From Rhodococcus spongiicola (lineage in GTDB: Bacteria; Actinomycetota; Actinomycetes; Mycobacteriales; Mycobacteriaceae), in assembly GCF_004011835.1 (NCBI RefSeq), contig NZ_RKLN01000003.1, positions 1 through 64,000 of the forward strand: a DNA stretch of 64,000 nt, given 5' to 3'. Both the position numbers and the translations under genes were made by a program. Under the pieces are notes generated by a model that did no database searches, was not told the origin of the DNA, and was given only the letters and a program-made list of their open reading frames with translations. The stretch's first letter is position 1, and every line of letters begins with the position of its first letter. This document shows, piece by piece, positions 21,222 to 29,551 of the stretch.

Positions 21222-21848
21222 ATGGAAGTTAGCGGCATGAAGAAGCTCGCCGCAGGAGTCGCCGCCTCGGCTGCGATGATCGGTACGGTTGCGGTTGCCA
21301 CCCCCGCAACCGCGTCGGCCCAATCTATGGGGTCCAGCTCACTCGGTTCGGGGGAAGACACGGGCTACGTGTTCGGATTCGACATGGGGTCCCTGGGTGT
21401 CTGGGACACCGATTCCCTCGGGGTACTGGATACCGCCCCGAAAATGGAGGCGACCGTGAAAGACGGCAAAGTCACGGTTCAGGTCGTTCCCCCGGAGGAC
21501 TTTCGCGGAACCTGCTCCCCGACCCTGTTTCGTGTGGACGACCTCGCCGAACTCATGATGGAGTCCGGCTCGGTCTCCGGCAGCCTCGAGGGTGACAGGG
21601 AGGTGTTCATCCCCTACATCTTGAGGAAGAACACGTGGGAAAGCGTCGGCAAAGTCGAGGACGGCGTGTACGCACTCGTCGGCGAGTGCACCGGCTTGCC
21701 TTTGACGGAATTGGCAGTTCAGGTCTTGGTTGTTCCCGGCGGAATCGGCAGCGTGGGGCCATACCTCGAACTCGGTAGCACCTCGGCCGTGGGTTCCATC
21801 ACCGGCAGCCTGGGATCGCTCGCTGGCGACGGATCATCGAGTAGCTGA
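21222..21848 (+). CDS. secreted protein of unknown function
   Basis: This 208-residue protein has a classical signal peptide: a basic start (MEVSGMKK), a hydrophobic core (LAAGVAASAAMIGTVAVATP) and an Ala-X-Ala type cleavage region (ATASAQS). The mature part is acidic, Gly/Ser-rich, and contains two Cys that could pair (FRGTCSPT and VGECTG). No known domain is recognised. ATG 21222 is preceded by AGAGGG; ATG 21237 is an alternative start closer to the signal peptide. It is likely exported and cell-wall associated or free. Confidence 0.7.
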   Translation: MEVSGMKKLAAGVAASAAMIGTVAVATPATASAQSMGSSSLGSGEDTGYVFGFDMGSLGVWDTDSLGVLDTAPKMEATVKDGKVTVQVVPPEDFRGTCSPTLFRVDDLAELMMESGSVSGSLEGDREVFIPYILRKNTWESVGKVEDGVYALVGECTGLPLTELAVQVLVVPGGIGSVGPYLELGSTSAVGSITGSLGSLAGDGSSSS

Positions 21849-22049
21849 CGAACTGAGGCCCGGTCTTGTCTTGATGGACTGGCCCGGGCCTCAGTCGCTC
21901 TCGGCGCAGCCGAGAGCAGGGGAGCCCTCGATACCGCTGGTCGTACGTGACACCCGGTAGATTGTCCGAGATTTGTTGCCGACCGACATATTCGACCCAG
22001 ATGTTGTAGGAGCAGGACCATCAAGACGCACCTGAACGACACTGGCATA

Positions 22050-22190
22050 GTGGCGTCGATCTTCGCGGGGATCGTCGTCCTCATCGCCGCCGCCATCACT
22101 CCCAACTGGTTCATGGCCGGCGTAGCGGTCGTGTGGGCGATCGCCACCATTGTCGCTGTCGGCAACGTTGCCAGGAAGGGTCGGCGCTGA
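22050..22190 (+). CDS. small membrane protein
   Basis: This short frame encodes a protein that is nearly all transmembrane: VVLIAAAITPNWF and AVVWAIATIVAVGNVA, with a basic tail ARKGRR, giving two closely spaced helices. From GTG 22050 it is 46 residues. The same frame continues upstream to an ATC codon at 22020 (IKTHLNDTGI...) with AGGAG 7 nt before it, so the true start may be a rare ATC, or an ATG changed by mutation or base error. The function is unknown. Confidence 0.45.
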   Translation: MASIFAGIVVLIAAAITPNWFMAGVAVVWAIATIVAVGNVARKGRR

Positions 22191-22394
22191 GGCCACACAC
22201 AGGCCCCGCCAGTGCATTGATGGCGGTACGGAACATTGTTCATCCCGCTGGCCGATCATGGATTTGCCTACGCCGATGCCGTGAACGCGTTGCCACGAGG
22301 ATCGCAGGGAAAGCTCGAGTACCGGAGCCCGCCTGGGCGTACCACGCCGGTTAGCTTCGCGAGCACTACCCGCCTGGCCGATCGGCGCTGCACC

Positions 22395-22416
22395 ACCTAT
22401 CCGCGATAGGTACCAT
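22395..22416 (+). promoter_or_regulatory. operator-like inverted repeat over lpqS copy 1 promoter
   Basis: A perfect 7-bp inverted repeat (ACCTATC-CGC-GATAGGT) abuts and overlaps a -10-like TACCAT (22411-22416). The same arrangement, slightly imperfect (CCTATC-TGT-GATCGG then TAGCAT), precedes lpqS copy 2. The layout suits a repressor that blocks RNA polymerase. Mycobacterial lpqS is controlled by the copper sensor RicR, so a CsoR/RicR-type regulator is a reasonable guess. Confidence 0.55.
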
Positions 22417-22482
22417 CGTGAGAACGGGCTAGAAGTGTTTAGCCAGCGAAGCGAACCGGGCATTGCCGGGATCGAGGGCGTT

Positions 22483-22872
22483 GTGAACACGGTTGTACAT
22501 GGTCCGGCGCGGAGGTACCGCGTCGCAGTCCTCGCGGGCGTCCTCCTCGTCCTCAGCGTCATTCTCCAGTGGGGTATCACCACTGCCAGCGCCGGACCTG
22601 ACGTGCATGTGCATGTGCTGTCGGCTTCCTCGACGCCATTGACGCCATTGACCGAGGACGGAGCGCCTGGGCGGGCGCACATCCAAGCCGCGCCGCCGGA
22701 TCGCTTCGATGAACCGCTGTACATCATCGCGGTCCCGCGCAACGCCGACAATTCACCGCGTTTGCCGATGGTCGCTGGTTTCGCTGAGGACCCAATCCGT
22801 TCGGCGGCGGTGGTGGTTGCGGAACCGGCGAGTCCGCGACCACCACCGCATGGGGCGCTACCTATCAGCTAA
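22483..22872 (+). CDS. LpqS-like membrane-anchored protein, copy 1 (C-terminus frameshifted)
   Basis: This 129-residue product starts at GTG 22483 (GAGGG 4 nt upstream) and has one hydrophobic segment (VAVLAGVLLVLSVILQWGIT). A His-containing outer part (DVHVHVLSA, RAHIQAAPP) suggests metal binding. It matches the position and look of LpqS, a copper-induced mycobacterial protein encoded just before cysK2. Compared with copy 2, one base is missing between 22867 and 22880, so the frame ends early (GALPIS) and the conserved ending DICISRC lies in another frame. Either the C-terminus is mutated or the last peptide is translated separately from GTG 22875 (MDVLNDICISRC). Confidence 0.6.
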   Translation: MNTVVHGPARRYRVAVLAGVLLVLSVILQWGITTASAGPDVHVHVLSASSTPLTPLTEDGAPGRAHIQAAPPDRFDEPLYIIAVPRNADNSPRLPMVAGFAEDPIRSAAVVVAEPASPRPPPHGALPIS

Positions 22873-22887
22873 AGGTGGATGTCTTGA

Positions 22888-22939
22888 ACGACATCTGCAT
22901 CAGCAGGTGCTGATCAGTCCTAACAGGCACTGAGCACCC
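22888..22939 (+). promoter_or_regulatory. conserved 52-nt leader/attenuator-like element, copy 1
   Basis: This 52-nt block is identical to 26964-27015 although sequences on both sides differ between copies. It spans codons for DICISRC, the TGA stop (22911-22913), and the start of the leader before cysK2. Two folds compete. Fold A pairs ATCAGCA (22899-22905) with TGCTGAT (22908-22914). Fold B pairs GGTGC (22906-22910) with GCACC (22934-22938), enclosing TCAGTCCT/AGGCACTGA. Ribosome position at the Cys codons or stop would choose between them, which suggests attenuation or translational control of cysK2-MFS. Confidence 0.55.
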
Positions 22940-23025
22940 GTCTTTGGGATCTGGCTTCGCATTGCGCAGCTGCGCAATCAGGCGTGCACAGATCACCCCG
23001 TACTGACGAAATGTAGGGATCACCC

Positions 23026-25421
23026 CATCATGAACTGTGCATCCTCTCTTCTCGCGTCTGCTCTTCCTGACCGTTGCTCGGACCCTTTGGCGTGTGGTGG
23101 GTCCGCGCAACCGGGCAGGTTGGTCGGTAATACACCGGTCCTGTGGATCGGTGCTCCTTTCGCCCGTGATGGTCGCGGATTTTGGGCGAAACTCGAAGGC
23201 TGTAACCCGGGTGGTATGAAGGACCGCCCTGCCCTGCACATGGTCGAGTGTGCCCGGGCGCGTGGTGACCTTGCTCCGGGTGCGATGATCATCGAATCCA
23301 CCAGCGGCACTCTCGGTCTGGGATTGGCGCTGGCCGGCATCGTGCACCATCATCCGGTCACGGTGGTGACCGATCCGGGTATGGAACCGATCATCCACCG
23401 GATGCTGTCGGCCTATGGGGCGACCGTTGTCGTGGTCACGGAGCCTCATCGGGTCGGCGGTTGGCAGCAGGCCCGCCGTGAGAAAGTGCGTGAACTTCTC
23501 GACTTGTATGCCGGGTCGTGGTGTCCGGACCAGTACACCAACCCTGACAATGTTGCGGGTTACGAGCCGCTCGCTACTGAACTGATCGCTCAGCTCGGCC
23601 GGATCGACACTCTGGTTTGTTCGGTGGGCACGGGGGGTCATTCTGCCGGGGTGGCGCGTGGGCTGCGCCGGGTCAACCCGGGGTTGAAGCTGGTCGGGGT
23701 CGATACGGTGGGTTCGACGATCTTCGGCCAGCCCGCGGGGTCGCGGCTGATGCGTGGGCTCGGTTCGAGCATCTATCCGAGCAACGTGGACTATGCGGCC
23801 TTCGACGAGGTGCACTGGGTGGCGCCGCCGGAAGCGGTGTGGTCGTGCCGGGCCTTGGCCGCGACCTGTCATCACGCCAGTGGCGGCTGGAGTGTGGGTG
23901 CGGTGGCGCTGGTGGCGGGGTGGGTCGCCCGTACCAGCGACGAGGGCACCCGGATTGCCGCGATCTTCCCCGACGGTCCCGATCGGTACTTCGACAGCGT
24001 CTACAACGACAGCTACTGCGCCGAGCACGGACTCTTCGGTATCGACGCCCCCAGAGCGCCGGATGTCATTGCGCACCCGACCGAACGGGTCGTCAGGTCC
24101 TGGACACGTTGTACGACCGTGGTCGCTCCCAAGGATCTGTCATGAGACGCCTGGTGGCCGAGTTCCGCAGCTTCGACCGTGCCAGCCGGGTGTTGATGGT
24201 CAACCAGTTCTCCATCAATATCGGCTTCTACATGCTGATGCCGTACCTGGCGGGTTATCTGTCGGGTTCGATCGGGCTGGCGGCATGGGCGGTCGGGCTG
24301 GTGCTCGGTGTCCGGAACTTCTCCCAGCAGGGCCTGTTCCTGGTCGGGGGCACGCTCGCCGACCGGTTGGGGTACAAGCCGCTCATCGTTGCGGGTTGCC
24401 TTCTGCGGGTGGCTGGGTTCGGGCTGCTGGCCGTTGTCCAGTCGTTGCCGGCGATCCTGGTGGCCTCGGCCGCCACTGGGTTCGCCGGTGCACTGTTCAA
24501 CCCTGCCGTTCGTGCCTACCTCGCTGCCGACGCCGGACCCCGACGGGTCGAGGCGTTTGCCGTGTTCAACGTCTTCTACCAGGCCGGAATCCTGCTCGGC
24601 CCGCTGGTCGGGCTGGCACTGACGACGTTGGATTTCCGTATCACCTGCTTGGTGGCGGCGGGGGTGTTCACCGCGTTGACGATCACGCAGATCTGGGCGT
24701 TGCCGGCTGCACGGGTCGATGATGTCCATCAGCCGAACCGGGTGCTGCACGATTGGCGGACGGTGGCAACGAATCGGCCGTTCGTGCTGTTCGCTGTGGC
24801 GATGGTCGGGTCGTACGTTCTGTTGTTCCAGATCTATTTGGCGCTGCCTCTGCAGGCTGCCGTCATCACCGGGGCTGCGTCGTCGACTGCTCTGGTGACC
24901 TCGATCTTCGTCATCTCGTCGCTGGTGGCCATCGCTGGGCAGATGCGGATCACCGCCTGGTTCTCGAAATTATGGGGGCCGCAGCGCAGCTTGGTGATCG
25001 GCATGTCCGTCATGGCAGTTGGCTTCGCGCCGTTGGCAATCGTTCCCGGGACGTCGCCGTTGGGGGTGACTGCCGCGGTGGTGGCTCTGCTGTTGTCGGC
25101 TGGGCTGTTGGCGGTGGGTACCGCGGCGGTGTTTCCGTTCGAGATGGACACCGTTGTCGCGCTGTCGGGTGGGCGGTTGGTCGCCACTCATTACGGGTTC
25201 TACCAAACCGTCGTCGGGATCGGGATCCTGCTGGGCAACCTCGGGACCGGCGCGGTGTTCGGGAGCCTGCAGGCAGCGCAGATGGGCTCGGTGATCTGGG
25301 TGATGTTGATCGCCATCGGCGTGGGCTGCGCCACGGCACTGCACAGGCTCGAGCGTTCGGGACACCTGAGGGCCGCGAAGGTCGAGCCCGGCCACGCAGA
25401 CTCGATCGCAGCCGGCCACAC
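23026..25421 (+). repeat. 2.4-kb direct repeat, copy 1 (cysK2-MFS)
   Basis: From 4 nt before the cysK2 start to 5 nt before the MFS stop, the sequence recurs at 27098-29493 (offset 4072). Both encoded proteins are identical over this span and no nucleotide difference was noticed on reading. Outside it, homology continues but with many substitutions, on both sides. Confidence 0.9.
23030..24145 (+). CDS. cysK2: CysK2-type PLP-dependent S-sulfocysteine/cysteine synthase, copy 1
   Basis: This 371-residue fold-type II PLP enzyme has the Schiff-base lysine K64 in [13 protein letters not shown], the substrate loop [12 protein letters not shown], and the phosphate-binding glycine loop [11 protein letters not shown]. 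Overall it reads like M. tuberculosis Rv0848 (CysK2/Cds1), which makes S-sulfocysteine from O-phosphoserine and thiosulfate and can release sulfide from cysteine. The first 25 residues hold three Cys (C3, C16, C22), an unusual extension. It is followed by the MFS gene with an ATGA overlap and preceded by lpqS, as in the Rv0847-Rv0849 operon. Copy 2 at 27102-28217 encodes the same protein. Confidence 0.9.
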   Translation: MNCASSLLASALPDRCSDPLACGGSAQPGRLVGNTPVLWIGAPFARDGRGFWAKLEGCNPGGMKDRPALHMVECARARGDLAPGAMIIESTSGTLGLGLALAGIVHHHPVTVVTDPGMEPIIHRMLSAYGATVVVVTEPHRVGGWQQARREKVRELLDLYAGSWCPDQYTNPDNVAGYEPLATELIAQLGRIDTLVCSVGTGGHSAGVARGLRRVNPGLKLVGVDTVGSTIFGQPAGSRLMRGLGSSIYPSNVDYAAFDEVHWVAPPEAVWSCRALAATCHHASGGWSVGAVALVAGWVARTSDEGTRIAAIFPDGPDRYFDSVYNDSYCAEHGLFGIDAPRAPDVIAHPTERVVRSWTRCTTVVAPKDLS

Positions 25422-25425
25422 GTAG
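24142..25425 (+). CDS. MFS transporter (Rv0849-like), copy 1
   Basis: This 427-residue major facilitator protein has about 10-12 hydrophobic segments and the family motif A region [14 protein letters not shown] between helices 2 and 3. The ATG at 24142 overlaps the cysK2 stop, so longer in-frame starts inside cysK2 are rejected. It corresponds to Rv0849, encoded after cysK2 in mycobacteria. The cargo is unknown; export of a sulfur compound or metal-binding metabolite is inferred only from operon context. The C-terminal residue before the stop is Thr here and Ala in copy 2. Confidence 0.88.
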   Translation: MRRLVAEFRSFDRASRVLMVNQFSINIGFYMLMPYLAGYLSGSIGLAAWAVGLVLGVRNFSQQGLFLVGGTLADRLGYKPLIVAGCLLRVAGFGLLAVVQSLPAILVASAATGFAGALFNPAVRAYLAADAGPRRVEAFAVFNVFYQAGILLGPLVGLALTTLDFRITCLVAAGVFTALTITQIWALPAARVDDVHQPNRVLHDWRTVATNRPFVLFAVAMVGSYVLLFQIYLALPLQAAVITGAASSTALVTSIFVISSLVAIAGQMRITAWFSKLWGPQRSLVIGMSVMAVGFAPLAIVPGTSPLGVTAAVVALLLSAGLLAVGTAAVFPFEMDTVVALSGGRLVATHYGFYQTVVGIGILLGNLGTGAVFGSLQAAQMGSVIWVMLIAIGVGCATALHRLERSGHLRAAKVEPGHADSIAAGHT

Positions 25426-25440
25426 GCCTTGATCACGGGG

Positions 25441-25458
25441 CCCGGCCACCGGGCCGGG
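25441..25458 (+). terminator. GC-rich hairpin after MFS copy 1
   Basis: CCCGGCC and GGCCGGG form a 7-bp stem with a 4-nt loop, 16 nt after the MFS stop and without a T tract. It may terminate or attenuate transcription before the lipoprotein gene. It is missing after MFS copy 2. Confidence 0.5.
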
Positions 25459-25539
25459 TCACCGGTATCGTCGTCTCCGGTTCAGCTGCGTATGTGGTTG
25501 CATGTCCACCGCCCCTCCGAACACGAAACGAGTTCGTCG

Positions 25540-26367
25540 ATGCCCCGCACCCGTGTCCCACGCACCCGTGTCACTGTCTCAATACTGTCGGCGGCCGCAC
25601 TCGTTCTTGTCGGCTGTTCAGGGGCGGGACAGCCGACAACGCCGGAGCCCGCCACCGCCCCGGCAGTGGCGTTGGATACTGCGCTCACCCATGTGCACGG
25701 ACTTCATGTCCGCGCCGATGGAACCGTATTGGCCGGTACCCACACCGGTCTCTACGCCCTCGACTCAGCGGGCGGTACCTCTCGGGTCGGGGACTCGGAC
25801 GACGATTTCATGGGCCTTACAGGAGTACCCGGCACCGACACCCTCTATTCCTCCGGCCATCCCGGCGTATCGAGCGACGCCCCGAATCCGCTTGGGCTGC
25901 GGGGTAGCAACGACGGCGGCACCACCTGGTCCGACCGTTCGCTGGGTGGACAAACGGACTTCCACGCCTTGGCGTCCGACGGACGTCTTCTCGTCGGTTT
26001 CGACGGCGCCGAGGGTCTGGCGGTGTCCACGGACGCCGGTTACAACTGGACGCGAGGAGCATCCGTTGATGCCTATGCCCTGGCTATGACAACCGCGGCT
26101 GTCTGGGCTTTGACCCCGGACGGCTTGATGCGCAGCACGGATGGTGCCCAGTCCTTTGCGGCGGCAGTCGACAGTCCCACGCTGGTGCTGCTGGCCGGCG
26201 CAGGCGACGCTCTGTGGGGCATCGATGCCAGCGGCGACGCCTGGCGCAGTCGTGATGGAGTCGACTGGCAGAAGGTCGACCGGGTTGGTGCGGTCGACGC
26301 GTTGACCGCGGTCGACTACGACACCGCGTACGCCGCGACCAATCAGGCCTTCTTCATTCTCGGCTAG
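25540..26367 (+). CDS. lipoprotein with BNR/sialidase-like beta-propeller (F510_1955 type)
   Basis: This 275-residue exported lipoprotein has an n-region rich in Arg (MPRTRVPRTRV), a hydrophobic stretch and the lipobox LVGC, Cys being the lipidation site. The mature part begins with a His-containing segment (LTHVHGLHVRADG) and contains Asp-box-like repeats (SNDGGTTWSD, STDAGYNWTR, SRDGVDWQKV) of a beta-propeller. Such proteins are labelled glycosylhydrolase by similarity, but enzymatic activity is unproven. It follows the duplicated cysK2-MFS unit; a 48-nt remnant of a second copy lies at 29552-29599. Confidence 0.8.
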   Translation: MPRTRVPRTRVTVSILSAAALVLVGCSGAGQPTTPEPATAPAVALDTALTHVHGLHVRADGTVLAGTHTGLYALDSAGGTSRVGDSDDDFMGLTGVPGTDTLYSSGHPGVSSDAPNPLGLRGSNDGGTTWSDRSLGGQTDFHALASDGRLLVGFDGAEGLAVSTDAGYNWTRGASVDAYALAMTTAAVWALTPDGLMRSTDGAQSFAAAVDSPTLVLLAGAGDALWGIDASGDAWRSRDGVDWQKVDRVGAVDALTAVDYDTAYAATNQAFFILG

Positions 26368-26475
26368 CTGCCTGCTGCGTGGTGGTCAACCGCGGAGAAA
26401 TGGTTGTTACGGCGCCGCATGGCGGGCGATCCGAGACATCGCGAGCTACCGACCTGGCCGATCGGCGCGACGCCG

Positions 26476-26496
26476 CCTATCTGTGATCGGTAGCAT
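26476..26496 (+). promoter_or_regulatory. operator-like inverted repeat over lpqS copy 2 promoter
   Basis: An imperfect inverted repeat CCTATC-TGT-GATCGG is followed by the -10-like TAGCAT (26491-26496). It aligns with 22395-22416, and the sequence between it and the lpqS start (for example CGGGCATTGCCGGGATCGAG) is also conserved. Confidence 0.5.
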
Positions 26497-26563
26497 CGTG
26501 TGTACGGGCTAGAGATCATCGAGCCAGCTAAGCGAACCGGGCATTGCCGGGATCGAGGGCGTT

Positions 26564-26989
26564 GTGAACACGATTGCACTTGGTCCGGCGCGGACGGGGA
26601 ACCGCGTCGCAGCCCTCGCTGGCCTCCTTCTCGCCTTGGGCATCATTCTCCAGGGCGGTATCACCATCATGAGCGCCGGCCCTGCCACGCATGTGCATGT
26701 GCAGTCGGTGTTCTCGACGCCATCGACCGAAGAGGGAGCGCCTGGGCATACCCACATCCAGGCCATGTCCCCGGCCCCCTCCAATGAACCGATGGCCGTC
26801 GTGGCGATGCCGCGCGACGACGGCAAACTACTGCGTTCGGCGATCGTCGCGGTTCTTGCTGTGGGCGCAATCGGTTCGGCGGCGATATTGATCGCGGCAC
26901 CGGGGATTCCGCGGCCGCGATCGCCTGCGGCGCTACCTATCCGGCATGGCCGCATGGTCTTGCACGACATCTGCATCAGCAGGTGCTGA
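26564..26989 (+). CDS. LpqS-like membrane-anchored protein, copy 2
   Basis: This 141-residue protein begins at GTG 26564 with GAGGG 4 nt upstream. It has an N-terminal hydrophobic segment (VAALAGLLLALGIILQGGIT), a His-bearing segment (ATHVHVQS, GHTHIQAM), a second hydrophobic stretch (IVAVLAVGAIGSAAILIAAP), and the C-terminal motif VLHDICISRC. The His and Cys residues suit copper binding. It is clearly paralogous to copy 1 but diverged, and here the frame is open to the conserved Cys-rich end. It resembles mycobacterial LpqS by position, size and C-terminal style; no lipobox is evident. Confidence 0.65.
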   Translation: MNTIALGPARTGNRVAALAGLLLALGIILQGGITIMSAGPATHVHVQSVFSTPSTEEGAPGHTHIQAMSPAPSNEPMAVVAMPRDDGKLLRSAIVAVLAVGAIGSAAILIAAPGIPRPRSPAALPIRHGRMVLHDICISRC

Positions 26990-27015
26990 TCAGTCCTAAC
27001 AGGCACTGAGCACCC
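26964..27015 (+). promoter_or_regulatory. conserved 52-nt leader/attenuator-like element, copy 2
   Basis: This block is identical to 22888-22939. Here it includes the in-frame 3' end of lpqS copy 2 and its TGA (26987-26989). Fold A arms are 26975-26981 and 26984-26990; the outer arms of fold B are 26982-26986 and 27010-27014. A ~85-nt diverged leader then leads to cysK2 copy 2. Confidence 0.55.
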
Positions 27016-27097
27016 ATCCTTGGGGCCTGATTCTGTGTTGCGCTGCTCGCAGTCAGATACGTAGGACCACCCTGTTTGAAAGAAATGTCGGGGGCAC

Positions 27098-29493
27098 CAT
27101 CATGAACTGTGCATCCTCTCTTCTCGCGTCTGCTCTTCCTGACCGTTGCTCGGACCCTTTGGCGTGTGGTGGGTCCGCGCAACCGGGCAGGTTGGTCGGT
27201 AATACACCGGTCCTGTGGATCGGTGCTCCTTTCGCCCGTGATGGTCGCGGATTTTGGGCGAAACTCGAAGGCTGTAACCCGGGTGGTATGAAGGACCGCC
27301 CTGCCCTGCACATGGTCGAGTGTGCCCGGGCGCGTGGTGACCTTGCTCCGGGTGCGATGATCATCGAATCCACCAGCGGCACTCTCGGTCTGGGATTGGC
27401 GCTGGCCGGCATCGTGCACCATCATCCGGTCACGGTGGTGACCGATCCGGGTATGGAACCGATCATCCACCGGATGCTGTCGGCCTATGGGGCGACCGTT
27501 GTCGTGGTCACGGAGCCTCATCGGGTCGGCGGTTGGCAGCAGGCCCGCCGTGAGAAAGTGCGTGAACTTCTCGACTTGTATGCCGGGTCGTGGTGTCCGG
27601 ACCAGTACACCAACCCTGACAATGTTGCGGGTTACGAGCCGCTCGCTACTGAACTGATCGCTCAGCTCGGCCGGATCGACACTCTGGTTTGTTCGGTGGG
27701 CACGGGGGGTCATTCTGCCGGGGTGGCGCGTGGGCTGCGCCGGGTCAACCCGGGGTTGAAGCTGGTCGGGGTCGATACGGTGGGTTCGACGATCTTCGGC
27801 CAGCCCGCGGGGTCGCGGCTGATGCGTGGGCTCGGTTCGAGCATCTATCCGAGCAACGTGGACTATGCGGCCTTCGACGAGGTGCACTGGGTGGCGCCGC
27901 CGGAAGCGGTGTGGTCGTGCCGGGCCTTGGCCGCGACCTGTCATCACGCCAGTGGCGGCTGGAGTGTGGGTGCGGTGGCGCTGGTGGCGGGGTGGGTCGC
28001 CCGTACCAGCGACGAGGGCACCCGGATTGCCGCGATCTTCCCCGACGGTCCCGATCGGTACTTCGACAGCGTCTACAACGACAGCTACTGCGCCGAGCAC
28101 GGACTCTTCGGTATCGACGCCCCCAGAGCGCCGGATGTCATTGCGCACCCGACCGAACGGGTCGTCAGGTCCTGGACACGTTGTACGACCGTGGTCGCTC
28201 CCAAGGATCTGTCATGAGACGCCTGGTGGCCGAGTTCCGCAGCTTCGACCGTGCCAGCCGGGTGTTGATGGTCAACCAGTTCTCCATCAATATCGGCTTC
28301 TACATGCTGATGCCGTACCTGGCGGGTTATCTGTCGGGTTCGATCGGGCTGGCGGCATGGGCGGTCGGGCTGGTGCTCGGTGTCCGGAACTTCTCCCAGC
28401 AGGGCCTGTTCCTGGTCGGGGGCACGCTCGCCGACCGGTTGGGGTACAAGCCGCTCATCGTTGCGGGTTGCCTTCTGCGGGTGGCTGGGTTCGGGCTGCT
28501 GGCCGTTGTCCAGTCGTTGCCGGCGATCCTGGTGGCCTCGGCCGCCACTGGGTTCGCCGGTGCACTGTTCAACCCTGCCGTTCGTGCCTACCTCGCTGCC
28601 GACGCCGGACCCCGACGGGTCGAGGCGTTTGCCGTGTTCAACGTCTTCTACCAGGCCGGAATCCTGCTCGGCCCGCTGGTCGGGCTGGCACTGACGACGT
28701 TGGATTTCCGTATCACCTGCTTGGTGGCGGCGGGGGTGTTCACCGCGTTGACGATCACGCAGATCTGGGCGTTGCCGGCTGCACGGGTCGATGATGTCCA
28801 TCAGCCGAACCGGGTGCTGCACGATTGGCGGACGGTGGCAACGAATCGGCCGTTCGTGCTGTTCGCTGTGGCGATGGTCGGGTCGTACGTTCTGTTGTTC
28901 CAGATCTATTTGGCGCTGCCTCTGCAGGCTGCCGTCATCACCGGGGCTGCGTCGTCGACTGCTCTGGTGACCTCGATCTTCGTCATCTCGTCGCTGGTGG
29001 CCATCGCTGGGCAGATGCGGATCACCGCCTGGTTCTCGAAATTATGGGGGCCGCAGCGCAGCTTGGTGATCGGCATGTCCGTCATGGCAGTTGGCTTCGC
29101 GCCGTTGGCAATCGTTCCCGGGACGTCGCCGTTGGGGGTGACTGCCGCGGTGGTGGCTCTGCTGTTGTCGGCTGGGCTGTTGGCGGTGGGTACCGCGGCG
29201 GTGTTTCCGTTCGAGATGGACACCGTTGTCGCGCTGTCGGGTGGGCGGTTGGTCGCCACTCATTACGGGTTCTACCAAACCGTCGTCGGGATCGGGATCC
29301 TGCTGGGCAACCTCGGGACCGGCGCGGTGTTCGGGAGCCTGCAGGCAGCGCAGATGGGCTCGGTGATCTGGGTGATGTTGATCGCCATCGGCGTGGGCTG
29401 CGCCACGGCACTGCACAGGCTCGAGCGTTCGGGACACCTGAGGGCCGCGAAGGTCGAGCCCGGCCACGCAGACTCGATCGCAGCCGGCCACGC
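27098..29493 (+). repeat. 2.4-kb direct repeat, copy 2 (cysK2-MFS)
   Basis: This is the second copy of 23026-25421 with essentially perfect identity. The pair could recombine, deleting or amplifying the 4.07-kb unit between them. Confidence 0.9.
27102..28217 (+). CDS. cysK2: CysK2-type PLP-dependent synthase, copy 2
   Basis: This 371-residue protein is identical to the product of 23030-24145, with the same PLP lysine K64, STSGTLG loop and GTGGHSAG loop. Two copies should raise enzyme dosage without new specificity. It overlaps the following MFS gene (ATGA). The upstream leader is related to, but different from, that of copy 1, so the two copies could be induced differently. Confidence 0.9.
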   Translation: MNCASSLLASALPDRCSDPLACGGSAQPGRLVGNTPVLWIGAPFARDGRGFWAKLEGCNPGGMKDRPALHMVECARARGDLAPGAMIIESTSGTLGLGLALAGIVHHHPVTVVTDPGMEPIIHRMLSAYGATVVVVTEPHRVGGWQQARREKVRELLDLYAGSWCPDQYTNPDNVAGYEPLATELIAQLGRIDTLVCSVGTGGHSAGVARGLRRVNPGLKLVGVDTVGSTIFGQPAGSRLMRGLGSSIYPSNVDYAAFDEVHWVAPPEAVWSCRALAATCHHASGGWSVGAVALVAGWVARTSDEGTRIAAIFPDGPDRYFDSVYNDSYCAEHGLFGIDAPRAPDVIAHPTERVVRSWTRCTTVVAPKDLS

Positions 29494-29497
29494 ATAG
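28214..29497 (+). CDS. MFS transporter (Rv0849-like), copy 2
   Basis: This 427-residue transporter is identical to copy 1 except for the last residue (Ala instead of Thr), where the repeat ends. It starts at ATG 28214 inside the cysK2 stop. After the stop the sequence runs directly into a lipoprotein-gene remnant rather than an intact lipoprotein gene. Confidence 0.88.
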   Translation: MRRLVAEFRSFDRASRVLMVNQFSINIGFYMLMPYLAGYLSGSIGLAAWAVGLVLGVRNFSQQGLFLVGGTLADRLGYKPLIVAGCLLRVAGFGLLAVVQSLPAILVASAATGFAGALFNPAVRAYLAADAGPRRVEAFAVFNVFYQAGILLGPLVGLALTTLDFRITCLVAAGVFTALTITQIWALPAARVDDVHQPNRVLHDWRTVATNRPFVLFAVAMVGSYVLLFQIYLALPLQAAVITGAASSTALVTSIFVISSLVAIAGQMRITAWFSKLWGPQRSLVIGMSVMAVGFAPLAIVPGTSPLGVTAAVVALLLSAGLLAVGTAAVFPFEMDTVVALSGGRLVATHYGFYQTVVGIGILLGNLGTGAVFGSLQAAQMGSVIWVMLIAIGVGCATALHRLERSGHLRAAKVEPGHADSIAAGHA

Positions 29498-29551
29498 GCC
29501 TCGACCGGGCCAGCCACCGAATCGGCTTGGGGTGCGGGGGGCGGCGAGGGC

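Noticed and set aside
22875-22913. Ribosomally made peptide natural-product precursor (MDVLNDICISRC)
   Set aside because: The same residues are the C-terminus of LpqS copy 2, and the neighbours are not peptide-modifying enzymes; a regulatory leader is a better explanation.
22961-22978. Perfect palindrome ATTGCGCAGCTGCGCAAT in the cysK2 copy 1 leader as an operator or terminator
   Set aside because: It is not conserved in the copy 2 leader and has no T tract, so its role cannot be supported.
22865-24076. Long minus-strand open frame (403 aa), repeated at 26976-28148
   Set aside because: Antisense shadow of cysK2; Arg/Pro/His-rich composition, no family resemblance, duplicated only because cysK2 is.
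23617-24141. Upstream extension of the MFS frame inside cysK2 (and 27689-28213)
   Set aside because: The extension is out-of-frame cysK2 sequence; the ATG in the ATGA overlap gives the natural MFS N-terminus.
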